Positions 26,966 to 35,783 of a DNA stretch of 64,000 nt are shown here, in pieces; the stretch's first letter is position 1, and each line of letters begins with the position of its first letter. The notes beneath the pieces are model-generated. The model was not told the origin of the DNA, did not search any database, and saw only the letters and a program-made list of their open reading frames with translations. Source of the stretch: Edaphobacter dinghuensis (GTDB lineage Bacteria > Acidobacteriota > Terriglobia > Terriglobales > Acidobacteriaceae). The DNA lies in NCBI RefSeq assembly GCF_014640335.1, contig NZ_BMGT01000002.1:1302001-1366000 (forward strand). The letters run 5' to 3'. The position numbers and the translations under genes are program-made.

Positions 26966-27140
26966 AAGCAAGTCACCTTGGCGCGCGAAATGGGGGAGGT
27001 GATGTGAACGATAGGGAAGAAATGCGAATTCCGGGTTACAGCCATGTGAAATATGAGCGATTATCAACCGTTTCTGCCCAATGGCACGGGCTATGATGGA
27101 CGCGCCCCGAAAAGACGATATCGAAGATCGGAACTAGCAA

Positions 27141-27845
27141 ATGCCAGCCACGCCAAACCTTGGCAAAGCAGCCATCCTAAAGCTTCTCGCCATCTGCCTT
27201 ATATTCACCGCAATAACTACCGCTCAACCCGCAGCCACAGTCCGCCTGGTCGGAGTCCGGGCCACCTTGGACAAGTCCCTCGATGCTCGAAGAGCGAAGG
27301 AAGGGGACGTCGTCACGGCCAGACCAGAGGCAAAGGTTGAAATCGGCGCAAACCTCGACATCGAGACCAGCAGCCGTCTGCTCGGGCGAGTAGACGCGGT
27401 GCAGCCTTCAATTGGCAAAAGCGACTCCGTCATCACAGTCACCTTCGACAAGGCACAACTGAAGGATGGGCGCCAGATTTCAATCAAGGCAACGATCCTT
27501 TGGATAGGCCAACCGCCCAGCCTGCTCAACCCGACCGAGATCTCCGCACCCGCCGATAGAACCACGCCCGGCGTTGGAGTAGGAGCCGGAATGAGCGGCA
27601 CGCCGCCTACCCAGGGCTATCAAGGCTCAGAGATCGCAGGGCTGCCGCATCGCCACCACGACCCATCCGTCTCCGCGCCACCGCCAACAGGAGTCTTCTC
27701 GCAGAAGGACGCTATCCCCGGCGTTAACTTCTCGAGCGACATCCGCAAGCCTGAGTCCGGCTCCTTTACCGCTGCGGGCCATAATGTGCGCATCGACGGG
27801 GGAACTGTCTTCGCCTTCGCACTCGCCATCAAACCAGCGCCGTAA
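27141..27845 (+). CDS. secreted protein of unknown function
   Basis: 234 residues. Signal peptide with hydrophobic core LLAICLIFTAITTA. The mature part has a beta-rich region (about 35-125; VRLVGVRATLDKSLDARRAKEGD, FDKAQLKDGRQI) and a Gly/Pro/His-rich region (about 140-200). I do not recognise the family. The EGDVVTARP-type phrase and repeated short beta strands recall periplasmic/outer-membrane associated acidobacterial proteins, but no function can be given. Convergent with the MATE gene; it starts 175 bp from the divergent pit gene, and both promoters should lie between. The start is not supported by a clear ribosome site. Confidence 0.65.
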   Translation: MPATPNLGKAAILKLLAICLIFTAITTAQPAATVRLVGVRATLDKSLDARRAKEGDVVTARPEAKVEIGANLDIETSSRLLGRVDAVQPSIGKSDSVITVTFDKAQLKDGRQISIKATILWIGQPPSLLNPTEISAPADRTTPGVGVGAGMSGTPPTQGYQGSEIAGLPHRHHDPSVSAPPPTGVFSQKDAIPGVNFSSDIRKPESGSFTAAGHNVRIDGGTVFAFALAIKPAP

Positions 27846-27867
27846 CAAACATCGCAAACAGAGCGGC

Positions 27868-29232
27868 TTATCCACGAACGGTAACTCGTTCGATGGATCG
27901 GGAGGTTCTGCGCCAGATCGTGGTGAGCGTCAGACCGGCTACTACCAATCCAGCACAGAGGCCCAGCCAGAGCCCTACCGCTCCATGGTGCCAGTGAAAT
28001 CCAAGGAGATATCCCACGGGAAGCCCGATCACCCAATACCCTACAATCTGGACAATCAGCCCCGCATGGGTATTGCCCGCTCCGCGCAGAGCGCCCGTAG
28101 CCGTAATCTGCAACCCATCGAAGAACTGAAAGGCCGCCGCAACCAGCAGCAGCGGAACCGTTGCGGCGATCACAGTCCTGCTCTCTGTAAAGGCGTGGGC
28201 GATGGCGTGAGGAAACAGGAGCAAGACTGCCGAAAAACAGGCCATGCAGCCTGCGCCCAGCAGGATCGCCGCCCATCCGGCGGCCGAAGCCTCCGCCGGG
28301 GCCTTTCGCCCAATCGCCTGCCCTACCCGCACGGCTGCGGCCGTCGAGATCGCGAACGGCACCATGAAGGTGAAGCTGGCACAGTTCAGGGCAATCTCGT
28401 GCCCTGCCAGTGGGAGCGGCCCCATCGTTCCTATAAGGAATGTGACCATGCCGAAGATGGCGATCTCGACAAAGATCTGACCTCCAGCGGGCGCTCCGAG
28501 AACCACTAGCCGCTGCAAGCGCGAGGTCTCGATGTGCCGCAGCATCGACCGCAGGCCATAGTTGTGGCGATGCTCCACCCGCCACACGGTGGCCACCAGA
28601 AACAGCGCAAGATAGAGCCGCGCAACAGAGGTTGCCAGACCCGATCCCGTCACTCCAAAGGCGGGGATGTGGATCGGCCCCCAGGTGTGGCCGTAGATCA
28701 GCAGCCAGTCGCCCAGCGCATTGAAGAGATTCGCCGTGATCAGGGCCACGGCGATGGGGCGAACGTGATTGAAGGCCTGGAGATACCGTCGCAGGGCAAA
28801 GTAGAGAAAGAGAGATGGTGTTCCCCAGTTCAACGCGCGAAGAAACGCAACCGCTCCCACCAGCACTCCATGATCGATCGGCAGACGGAGCAAAAGGAAT
28901 GGCGCCAGTGCGACGATGATGTAGAGCAGTGTCGCCAGCACGGCGGCAAGGATCAGGCCATGGTAGAGCCAACGGTTGGCTTCATCGAACTTTCCTGCCC
29001 CGTGCGACTGGCTCAGGTAGGTGTCCAGTCCTAGCAATACACCGGCGATTCCAAACGCCACAGTGTTATAGAGCACTTGTCCCAGAGCTACGGCTGAGAT
29101 GGTGAGCGCAGGCGAGTCCATGTGGCCCACCATCATCGTGTCCACGATGCCCATCGTCATCCAGCCCAGCTCGGCCGCCACCAGCGGAACGGCAAGTGTG
29201 AGCATGGGCGGGATCTGGCGGCGAATCGACAT
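27868..29232 (-). CDS. MATE family efflux transporter
   Basis: 454 residues with 12 hydrophobic segments in two similar halves (MLTLAVPLVAAELGWMTMG ... MMVGHMDSPA; second half APAGGQIFVEIAIFGMVTF). DTMMVGHMDS and GLDTYLSQSHGAGK are typical of NorM/DinF-like MATE proteins, which export cationic drugs in exchange for Na+ or H+. The substrate is not deducible. I use the ATG at 29232 (MSIRRQIPPM); a GTG eight codons upstream (29256) is equally open and neither has a good ribosome site. Confidence 0.88.
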   Translation of the reverse strand: MSIRRQIPPMLTLAVPLVAAELGWMTMGIVDTMMVGHMDSPALTISAVALGQVLYNTVAFGIAGVLLGLDTYLSQSHGAGKFDEANRWLYHGLILAAVLATLLYIIVALAPFLLLRLPIDHGVLVGAVAFLRALNWGTPSLFLYFALRRYLQAFNHVRPIAVALITANLFNALGDWLLIYGHTWGPIHIPAFGVTGSGLATSVARLYLALFLVATVWRVEHRHNYGLRSMLRHIETSRLQRLVVLGAPAGGQIFVEIAIFGMVTFLIGTMGPLPLAGHEIALNCASFTFMVPFAISTAAAVRVGQAIGRKAPAEASAAGWAAILLGAGCMACFSAVLLLFPHAIAHAFTESRTVIAATVPLLLVAAAFQFFDGLQITATGALRGAGNTHAGLIVQIVGYWVIGLPVGYLLGFHWHHGAVGLWLGLCAGLVVAGLTLTTIWRRTSRSIERVTVRG

Positions 29233-29298
29233 CTTCAATGGATGCAAATCAGACACAGATCAGTGCAAAAACAGACACACCTTTATTCAATCGGCTCT

Positions 29299-30381
29299 CT
29301 ATTGAGGGGTGATGATTCCACCGACCGGCAGGCTCGAGGGCAACTTGGGACGCAGCCGTAATGCCCGGGCGATGACCTCGGCGTAATTCAATCCCCTGCT
29401 GCCATTGATCAAAACCACCCTGTCCGTAACCGCCACTTCACCCGAAGCCAACAGGGCCTGATAGGTCTGCACGCCAGCCGCACCCTCTGGTGAGAGCAAA
29501 ATGCCCTCATGCCTCGCCCAGTCAAGAAGGGTCGCCAAAGCATCGGTGCCTTCCACCACACGTCCACCCGATGCTTCCAGAACACCGCTTTCAAAAGAGC
29601 CAGTGTCGCTGCCACTTACATAAAGCCGGGGTCGTCGCCCAGCCACCCATCCCAGTTGCTCCATCTCCTCGAATGCCTTCCAGATAGCTACAGCCCCTAT
29701 GCCTGCTGGGCAGATCACGCCATCGGGATAGCTCCACCCCATCTGCTCCACCAACTCATACGCTATGGTCTTGGCTCCCTCCAGGCGGAAGGGTTCTTTC
29801 AACTCCGAAAGATTGAAGCCATTTTTTGCCTCTTGCTCCAACTTCCGTTCGCAATCACGGATCGAGCCTAAAACAACGGTGACCTCCGCTCCAAAGGCCA
29901 CGCACTGCAGATGGCTCGGCATCGGGACATCCTGCGGCAAAAAGACCCGCGCACCGATGGCCACAGCGTTGGCATAGGCAGACAACGAGGCTGCGGCCTC
30001 ACCTTCCGCAGCGATACTGAGTTGCTGAACTCCATAGTGTTTCGCTGCAGCAACGGCAAGCTCCATCCCCCGGTCCTCAAACGAGCCGGTAGGGTTGCGC
30101 CCCTCGTCTTTCACCAGAAGCCCTGCAAAGCGGCGGCTTGGGAGCAAAGGCGTTCCTCCCGATCCAAGGCTCGATGCAGCAAATTCCGGCAGCACGGCGG
30201 CGTAACGGCCGATCCCCGCGCCCAGACTACCGGCATCGGGCCTCCTTCGAGAGCGCTTGATCTCCTCCATGTCATAGCGAACAAAGAGGAAGCCATTGCA
30301 AGCCGGACAAACCGTCCGAGCGGAATCAGAATCGACGTGATGGTGGCAGCGGGAGCACTCAAGCGAGGTAATGCGAGGCAT
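29299..30381 (-). CDS. threonine-synthase-like protein lacking the PLP lysine (likely pseudoenzyme)
   Basis: 360 residues, type II PLP fold closest to threonine synthase. N-terminal zinc ribbon C9/C12 and C25/C28 precedes a GSGGTPLLP motif and KDEGRNPTGSFEDRGM. In active enzymes that motif reads SFKDRG and the lysine holds PLP; here the codon is GAG, giving E102. The substrate/cofactor loops are altered too: SSGN is AEGE, and the phosphate loop PTGGGxG is PAGIGA. The remaining fold (EGAKTIAYELVEQMGW, AIWKAFEEMEQLGW) is well kept and the frame is intact, so this is not decay by frameshift. It probably has lost threonine synthase activity. No hom or thrB is adjacent. Start chosen by the zinc-ribbon MPRITSLECSRC. 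Confidence 0.82.
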   Translation of the reverse strand: MPRITSLECSRCHHHVDSDSARTVCPACNGFLFVRYDMEEIKRSRRRPDAGSLGAGIGRYAAVLPEFAASSLGSGGTPLLPSRRFAGLLVKDEGRNPTGSFEDRGMELAVAAAKHYGVQQLSIAAEGEAAASLSAYANAVAIGARVFLPQDVPMPSHLQCVAFGAEVTVVLGSIRDCERKLEQEAKNGFNLSELKEPFRLEGAKTIAYELVEQMGWSYPDGVICPAGIGAVAIWKAFEEMEQLGWVAGRRPRLYVSGSDTGSFESGVLEASGGRVVEGTDALATLLDWARHEGILLSPEGAAGVQTYQALLASGEVAVTDRVVLINGSRGLNYAEVIARALRLRPKLPSSLPVGGIITPQ

Positions 30382-30418
30382 GGATACGATGGTACTGGAT
30401 TCCCTGTAAGGTGAAGCA

Positions 30419-31345
30419 ATGCAAGATACAAGCCACCCCACCCGCATGATTGCGGTCGATATGGACGGCACGCTGCTTGGCCCGGACGGCCATGTAAGCC
30501 CCGGTAATCTCAGCGCGTTGCAGGCAGCCGAAAACGCGGGCATCGAGGTCGTCATCGCCACCGGCCGCCGTCACTGCTATGCCATGCGGCAGCTGCGGGG
30601 GCTCGGCTTGCGGGAAGAGAATGCCCTGATCAGCTCCAACGGCACGGTAACGCGGACTATCGGATCGAAGCTGCTGGAGCGGAAGCTGATGCGCCCGCAG
30701 ACTGCACGCTGGCTTTGCAGCCATATCGACGAGTTTCGGAACGCGCTGGTGATTACCTTCGACATGGTGGGGTCGGATGGAGAGGATGCGCGCGGTTCGC
30801 TGGTGGTAGAGCAACTGGAAGAACTGCATGGGAGCATCGGCAAATGGATGGCTGCGAATGAGCCCTACATTGCGCACGTCGTTCCCATCGAGAAAGCGCT
30901 CGAGACCGAATCGCCAATCCAGATGATGCTGTGCGGCACGAGGGAGCGGATGCGCCGCGCAGAGGCTCACCTGCTGGAGCATCCTGGCGTCTCCGCGGTT
31001 GGCGTAAACCCGCAGGAACACGCCTCTGCCGAGATCGCCCTGCACCGGACGGAGTATCCCGAACGAAATCTCAGCATTGTGGATATTCTGCCCGCAGGTT
31101 GCAGCAAGGGAGCAGCACTGTTGCAGCTTGCCGACAGACGGGGGCTTAAAACAGGGGAGATCCTGGCGATCGGCGACAACTGGAACGACGTCTCCATGCT
31201 TGAAGTGGCCGGGCGTAAAGTGCTGATGGGTAATGCTCCCGAGGATCTGAGGCAGAGCGCTCTCGAGCGGGGATGGACCATGGGCAGAAGGCACGACGAG
31301 GACGGGGTAGCCTATGCGATCGAGACGGTATTGGCCGGGACATAA
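30419..31345 (+). CDS. Cof-type HAD-IIB family phosphatase
   Basis: 308 residues. Motif I VDMDGTLLGPDG, motif II VIATGR, a type IIB cap in the middle (about 90-205), and C-terminal motifs KGAALLQL (Lys) and AIGDNWNDVSMLEVAG. Cof/YidA-like enzymes dephosphorylate sugar phosphates and FMN; the substrate cannot be fixed by sequence. It is transcribed divergently from the threonine-synthase-like gene with only 37 bp between start codons. Confidence 0.9.
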   Translation: MQDTSHPTRMIAVDMDGTLLGPDGHVSPGNLSALQAAENAGIEVVIATGRRHCYAMRQLRGLGLREENALISSNGTVTRTIGSKLLERKLMRPQTARWLCSHIDEFRNALVITFDMVGSDGEDARGSLVVEQLEELHGSIGKWMAANEPYIAHVVPIEKALETESPIQMMLCGTRERMRRAEAHLLEHPGVSAVGVNPQEHASAEIALHRTEYPERNLSIVDILPAGCSKGAALLQLADRRGLKTGEILAIGDNWNDVSMLEVAGRKVLMGNAPEDLRQSALERGWTMGRRHDEDGVAYAIETVLAGT

Positions 31346-31402
31346 GCGACGCCGGCGGTTGTTGTAGGTGCTTTGTGGCCAGTGGCCGATGATAGGCTTT
31401 AG

Positions 31403-32131
31403 ATGATGCAGCGAAACGTGTTTCAACGTGGGTTGATGATGCTGGCGATTGTGTGGACGGTATGTCCGCTAGCCCATGCAATGGAACACATCACTCTTCG
31501 AAATGGTTTTGAGCTCGATTGCGTTCGCCGCGAGACCGTGGGCAACAAGGTTCGGCTTTATCTTCCCGCGAAAGATGCAGCCGTCTCGGACACATCCGCA
31601 AATACGGCCAATTACCTCGAAGTCGCCGCAGATGCCATTGTCCACGTAGAGACGGTGGCCGATCTGCCTCAATCCATTGCTCCAACTCCAACGCTCGCCG
31701 CCCATGAGAGTGCGCCCACGCAGGCTGAGATACATGAGATGCTGGCTCACTCCGGCGCTGCTCGCGATATCGATACTGACCTGCTGGCAAGCGTGATGAA
31801 GGCTGAGAGTGGAGGCCAGGTACGCGCTGTATCGCGGACCGGGGCGCGAGGCCTGATGCAGTTGATGCCGGCGACAGCTGCCGAGATGGGCGTCGAGGAT
31901 GCCTTCCGTGCGGACGAAAACATCGCGGGAGGGACAGCATATTTAGATGAGTTGCTCACCCGGTATCGTGACAATATCGCGTTGGCGCTGGCTGCCTATA
32001 ATGCCGGACCGGCGGCGGTCGATCGCTACCATGGAATTCCTCCTTACCGAGAGACGAAAGCATATGTCGCGCGGGTCATCCGCGAGTTCAACCGGCGAAA
32101 GCGGATGGAGCTTGTGGCACAGTCGCGATAG
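31403..32131 (+). CDS. lytic murein transglycosylase, SLT domain
   Basis: 242 residues. Signal peptide (about 1-26, ending HAMEH), a short beta-rich region (LRNGFELDCVRR, about 30-80), then a Slt-type lysozyme-like domain (about 105-235): catalytic glutamate in SVMKAESGGQVRAVSRTGARGLMQLMP in outline (ESGG, GLMQLMP), LALAAYNAGPAAVDRY and YVARVIREF. It cleaves peptidoglycan glycan strands forming 1,6-anhydromuramic ends. It follows the Cof phosphatase by 57 bp and precedes the UPF0104 gene by 42 bp, so it may be in an operon with either. Confidence 0.9.
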   Translation: MMQRNVFQRGLMMLAIVWTVCPLAHAMEHITLRNGFELDCVRRETVGNKVRLYLPAKDAAVSDTSANTANYLEVAADAIVHVETVADLPQSIAPTPTLAAHESAPTQAEIHEMLAHSGAARDIDTDLLASVMKAESGGQVRAVSRTGARGLMQLMPATAAEMGVEDAFRADENIAGGTAYLDELLTRYRDNIALALAAYNAGPAAVDRYHGIPPYRETKAYVARVIREFNRRKRMELVAQSR

Positions 32132-32173
32132 ACCTTTCGGAATACTTACCCAATTAGCCAGAGAGAGCAGACG

Positions 32174-33232
32174 ATGAAAAAGCGTAGTGGAATCGTGTGG
32201 ATCGCAATCGTTGTCGTGCTTGCGGCAGTTGTCATCGTGTTTCGGGGCAAGGTGCACTTCGACTGGAAGATGTTCTGGCATCAGTTGAAGCATGTGGCGT
32301 GGATCCACATCTGGGCGGGCATCGCGCTTATCTACGGCACCTACTGGCTGCGCTCGATCCGCTGGGCTGTCTTTCTATCTCCCACCAAGAAGGTCCCTGC
32401 TCACTCTCTGATTGGATCGCAGTTTATCGGGTTTACAGCGGTGGCACTCTTTGGTCGCCTGGCTGACCTGACCCGGCCATACCTCGTGTCGAGACGTGTC
32501 GCGTTGCCGCTGAGCTCGCAGGTTGCGGTGTATACGATCGAGCGGATGTTCGATCTCGGGGCAGCAGCAATCATCTTCTCGAGCGCGCTGGCGTTTACGC
32601 CCAAAGATCTCCCCCATCACAAAGTCTTCGTGCACACCGGCATGCTAAGTCTCGCCTTGACGCTGGTGATTGCTGTCTTTGCGGGAGTCGTACGAGTGTC
32701 GGGAGGAGTCGTCGCCGGGTTTGCGCGAGCCACGTTAGGCCGACTTTCAAAGCCTGTGGGAGAAAGTATCGCCTCAAAGATCATTGGATTCCGCGATGGG
32801 TTGAATGCGTTGTCGTCGAAGCGCGACTTCGGAATCGCTGTTCTCCTTTCGCTGGCGATGTGGGGAATGATCGGGTCGGCCTATATGCAGACGGCCCATG
32901 CGTTTGTGCAGACACCAGAGCTGGCCGGGCTTACCTTTTCGCGAACAATGCTATTGATGGCGGCGAGCATCGGCGGCTCGCTGCTGCAGCTTCCGATTAT
33001 CGGATGGTTTACCCAGATTGCAGTGACAGCGGCGGCAATGCATGAGTTTTATGGCGCTCCGATTGAAGCGGCAACGGCGTGCGGTGCCTTGCTGCTGCTG
33101 GTCACCTTCCTCTGCATCATTCCTACGGGCCTGGTGTACTCGCGGGTGGAGCATGTGAACCTGAAGAAGATTGCAAGCGAGAGCGAAGCTGCCGGACATG
33201 CGCCAGAAGCAGCCGCAGAGGCCGGCAACTAA
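32174..33232 (+). CDS. UPF0104/lysylphosphatidylglycerol synthase-like transmembrane protein
   Basis: 352 residues with about eight transmembrane segments. WLRSIRWAVFLSP, SLIGSQFIGFTAVALFGRLADLTRPYLVSRR and VYTIERMFDLGAAAIIF are typical of the flippase-like membrane domain shared by MprF and UPF0104 proteins. The soluble synthetase domain of MprF is absent. By family it may move a lipid or lipid-linked compound across the inner membrane. Ribosome site GAGAG lies before the ATG. Confidence 0.85.
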   Translation: MKKRSGIVWIAIVVVLAAVVIVFRGKVHFDWKMFWHQLKHVAWIHIWAGIALIYGTYWLRSIRWAVFLSPTKKVPAHSLIGSQFIGFTAVALFGRLADLTRPYLVSRRVALPLSSQVAVYTIERMFDLGAAAIIFSSALAFTPKDLPHHKVFVHTGMLSLALTLVIAVFAGVVRVSGGVVAGFARATLGRLSKPVGESIASKIIGFRDGLNALSSKRDFGIAVLLSLAMWGMIGSAYMQTAHAFVQTPELAGLTFSRTMLLMAASIGGSLLQLPIIGWFTQIAVTAAAMHEFYGAPIEAATACGALLLLVTFLCIIPTGLVYSRVEHVNLKKIASESEAAGHAPEAAAEAGN

Positions 33233-33308
33233 CGCCTGTCGCTGGCTCGTGCGTAATCAGCAACAGCCATACAGTAGTGGATTCCGCTGCTAGAATCGAA
33301 TTATTCCG

Positions 33309-33782
33309 ATGAAGTGCCCCTACTGTGGTTTTGCCCAGGATCGAGTTGTTGATTCACGAGAGAGTAAAGATGCGGACTCCATCCGTCGCCGACGCGAGTG
33401 TGAAGGTTGCCACAAGCGGTTTACTACCTACGAGCGCATCGATGAAATTCCCTACATGGTCGTCAAAAAGGATGGCCGCCGCGAGAAATTCGACCGGCAG
33501 AAGGTATTAAGCGGTCTGCTCCATGCCTGTGAGAAGCGCCCGGTCTCGGCTATAAAGCTTGAGCAGATTGTGGATGAAACAGAAGCCTATGTGGTCGACT
33601 CGCCGGAGCGTGAACGCTCGACCAGCGAGGTAGGCGAACTGATCATGTCGCGGTTGAAAGACATTGACACGGTGGCTTACATCCGCTTTGCCAGTGTCTA
33701 TCGGGACTTTAAAGACGTGCGCGAGTTCAAGGCAGAGCTGGAAGAGCTGTTGAACGGCAAAGATCAGAAGAAGCGACGATAA
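33309..33782 (+). CDS. nrdR: transcriptional repressor NrdR
   Basis: 157 residues, standard length. N-terminal zinc ribbon MKCPYCGFAQDRVVDSRES with the second pair in CEGCHKRFTTYER, then an ATP-cone domain (about 49-139; VVKKDGRREKFDRQK, LLHACEKRPVS). NrdR senses ATP/dATP and represses ribonucleotide reductase genes by binding NrdR boxes. It is followed by the isocitrate dehydrogenase gene after 12 bp and may be co-transcribed. No nrd gene or NrdR box is seen here. Confidence 0.95.
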   Translation: MKCPYCGFAQDRVVDSRESKDADSIRRRRECEGCHKRFTTYERIDEIPYMVVKKDGRREKFDRQKVLSGLLHACEKRPVSAIKLEQIVDETEAYVVDSPERERSTSEVGELIMSRLKDIDTVAYIRFASVYRDFKDVREFKAELEELLNGKDQKKRR

Positions 33783-33794
33783 CAAGAAGGACGC

Positions 33795-34835
33795 ATGGCA
33801 AAGACTCACAAGATTACGTTGATCCCGGGCGATGGCATAGGCCCGGAGGTCTCAGGCGCAGTGGTAAAGATCGTCGAGGCAGCAGGGGCCGCTACAGGCA
33901 TCGGCTTTGAGTGGCATCGCTATGCGGCAGGAGCCGAGGCGTTCGAGACAACCCGCGAGTACATTCCGAAGGCACTCTACGACTCCATCGAAGAAAACCG
34001 TGTCGCATTGAAGGGACCAGTGACGACGCCGATCGGCGGCGGCTTTGCTTCGATCAACGTGACGCTGCGGAAGAAGTTTGAGCTGTTTGCCAACTTCCGG
34101 CCCGTCAAGAGCCTGCCCGGACTGAAGACTCGCTATCCCGACATCGACCTGATCATCGTGCGCGAGAACATGGAAGATCTGTACGCCGGTCTGGAGCACG
34201 AGGTTGTTCCCGGGGTGGTGCAGGCTCTGAAGATCATCACTGAAAAGGGCTCTACGCGAATCTCCCAGTTTGCATTCGACTACGCCCGCAAGCACAACCG
34301 CAAGAAGGTCCACGCAATTCATAAAGCCAACATCATGAAGCTCTCCGACGGACTTTTTCTGCGCTGCGCGCGCAAGGTTGCCGAGGAGTTTCCCGAGGTA
34401 GCTTACGCGGAACACATTGTGGACAATACCTGCATGCAGTTGGTGATGAACCCCTACCAATACGACATTCTGCTGACAGAAAACCTGTACGGCGATATCT
34501 TGAGTGATCTGTGCAGCGCGTTCGTCGGTGGGCTGGGCCTTGTACCCGGAGCGAATCTGGGCAAAGAGTGCGCCATCTTTGAGGCGGTACACGGCTCGGC
34601 CCCTGACATAGCCGGGAAGGATATGGCAAACCCAACTGCTCTGCTGCAAAGCGCGGTGCTGATGCTGCATCACATTGATGAAAGCGCAACGGCGAACCGT
34701 ATCCAGACGGCGCTCGAGCAGGTCTATCGAGAAGGCAAGACGCTGACGAAGGATGTCGGCGGAACAAGCGGCACTAAGGCGTTTGCGGATGCAGTATTAC
34801 AGGCGATGGAGATGCCGCAGACAGTATCGGCGTAA
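33795..34835 (+). CDS. NAD-dependent isocitrate dehydrogenase-type enzyme
   Basis: 346 residues of the isocitrate/isopropylmalate dehydrogenase family. ITLIPGDGIGPEV near the start; VRENMEDLYAGLEHEV; catalytic KANIMKLSDGLFL; metal-binding aspartates in DILLTENLYGDILSDL; EAVHGSAPDIAG. The ENMEDLYAGLEH motif and the short length fit the NAD-linked eukaryote/Thermus-type isocitrate dehydrogenase rather than 3-isopropylmalate dehydrogenase (LeuB) or the NADP Icd of E. coli. It oxidises isocitrate to 2-oxoglutarate. AGAAGGA precedes the ATG; nrdR is 12 bp upstream and the lipoprotein gene 26 bp downstream. Confidence 0.88.
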   Translation: MAKTHKITLIPGDGIGPEVSGAVVKIVEAAGAATGIGFEWHRYAAGAEAFETTREYIPKALYDSIEENRVALKGPVTTPIGGGFASINVTLRKKFELFANFRPVKSLPGLKTRYPDIDLIIVRENMEDLYAGLEHEVVPGVVQALKIITEKGSTRISQFAFDYARKHNRKKVHAIHKANIMKLSDGLFLRCARKVAEEFPEVAYAEHIVDNTCMQLVMNPYQYDILLTENLYGDILSDLCSAFVGGLGLVPGANLGKECAIFEAVHGSAPDIAGKDMANPTALLQSAVLMLHHIDESATANRIQTALEQVYREGKTLTKDVGGTSGTKAFADAVLQAMEMPQTVSA

Positions 34836-34861
34836 AAAGTGATCACAGGAGCGGGATTGGC

Positions 34862-35671
34862 ATGAAGCAGATGTTGGGTTGGCTGGCAGCTGGCATGGTA
34901 ATAGGTGGCATGGTAGTTGGGCTCGCAGGCTGCAAGCCGAAGACACCAGCTCAAACGAGTTCTGAGACCGCTCAGACAAATGCAACTCCTTCTCAACCAG
35001 CCGCTCCGCTTGATCCTGCAACGCTGGGGGCGGTAAGCGGAACAGTAAGTTTTGGGGGCAAGGCTCCGGAACGTATCCGCATCGACATGAGTCAGGACCC
35101 GGTGTGCTCCATGATGGGCGGCGACAACTTCGCGGAGCAGTATGTCGTTCATGACGGCAAGCTGGCCAATGTCTATATCTACATCAAGAGCGGCCCCGCG
35201 GCAGCGATGTCTGCTCCTGCTACCTCTGTAGCTCCCGTTGTTCTGGATCAGGTTGGATGCAAGTACGTTCCTCATGTGATCGCTGTTATGCGAGGAGGAT
35301 CGGTTGAGTTCCGTAACTCCGATGGAACGATGCATAACATTCACACCATCCCCGCAGCGGGAACAAATAAAGAGATCGACATCTCTCAGGGACCGAAGGG
35401 GACGCCCGAGGTGAAGAGCTTCTCCGAGCCTGAGATTATGATGCCGGTTCGCTGCAATAACCATCCCTGGATGAATGCATTTATCAATGTCTCCGCCACG
35501 CCATTTTTCGCTATAACCGACGGGAATGGCCACTTTGAGATCAAAGGTTTGCCGGCCGGCACCTATACGATTGCGGCGGTGCACGAGAAGATGGGGGAGC
35601 AAACCATGACCGTCACGGTTAAGCCCCATGCAACGGAAGCAGCAAATTTTACCTATTCCATCAAGAAATAG
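34862..35671 (+). CDS. cupredoxin-like lipoprotein
   Basis: 269 residues. Lipoprotein signal with lipobox LAGC (C24). After a Thr/Pro/Gln-rich linker (about 25-50) a compact domain follows with RGGSVEFRNSDGTMHNIHTI, then MPVRCNNHPWM, which together give a His-Cys-His-Met type-I copper set (H in MHNIH, C, H and M in CNNHPWM). The last 60 residues (AITDGNGHFEIKGLPAGTYT) form a carboxypeptidase-regulatory-like beta sandwich. Such membrane-anchored blue-copper proteins probably carry electrons in the periplasm; the exact partner is unknown. AGGAG lies upstream of the ATG. Confidence 0.82.
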   Translation: MKQMLGWLAAGMVIGGMVVGLAGCKPKTPAQTSSETAQTNATPSQPAAPLDPATLGAVSGTVSFGGKAPERIRIDMSQDPVCSMMGGDNFAEQYVVHDGKLANVYIYIKSGPAAAMSAPATSVAPVVLDQVGCKYVPHVIAVMRGGSVEFRNSDGTMHNIHTIPAAGTNKEIDISQGPKGTPEVKSFSEPEIMMPVRCNNHPWMNAFINVSATPFFAITDGNGHFEIKGLPAGTYTIAAVHEKMGEQTMTVTVKPHATEAANFTYSIKK

Positions 35672-35783
35672 AACAGGGTGATTGACCTGTCTCTCAGCCT
35701 GATTCTCCCGAAATGCGCTTAAAGGGTAGTGAACAGCCAATGTCCGGTGACGGTAATGGCCACGCCGCGTTATTCTTGAATAT

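Noticed and set aside
30359..31426. 355-codon minus-strand open frame opposite the Cof phosphatase
   Set aside because: Its composition is rich in His, Arg and Gln as expected for a shadow frame; the plus-strand HAD motifs are unambiguous.
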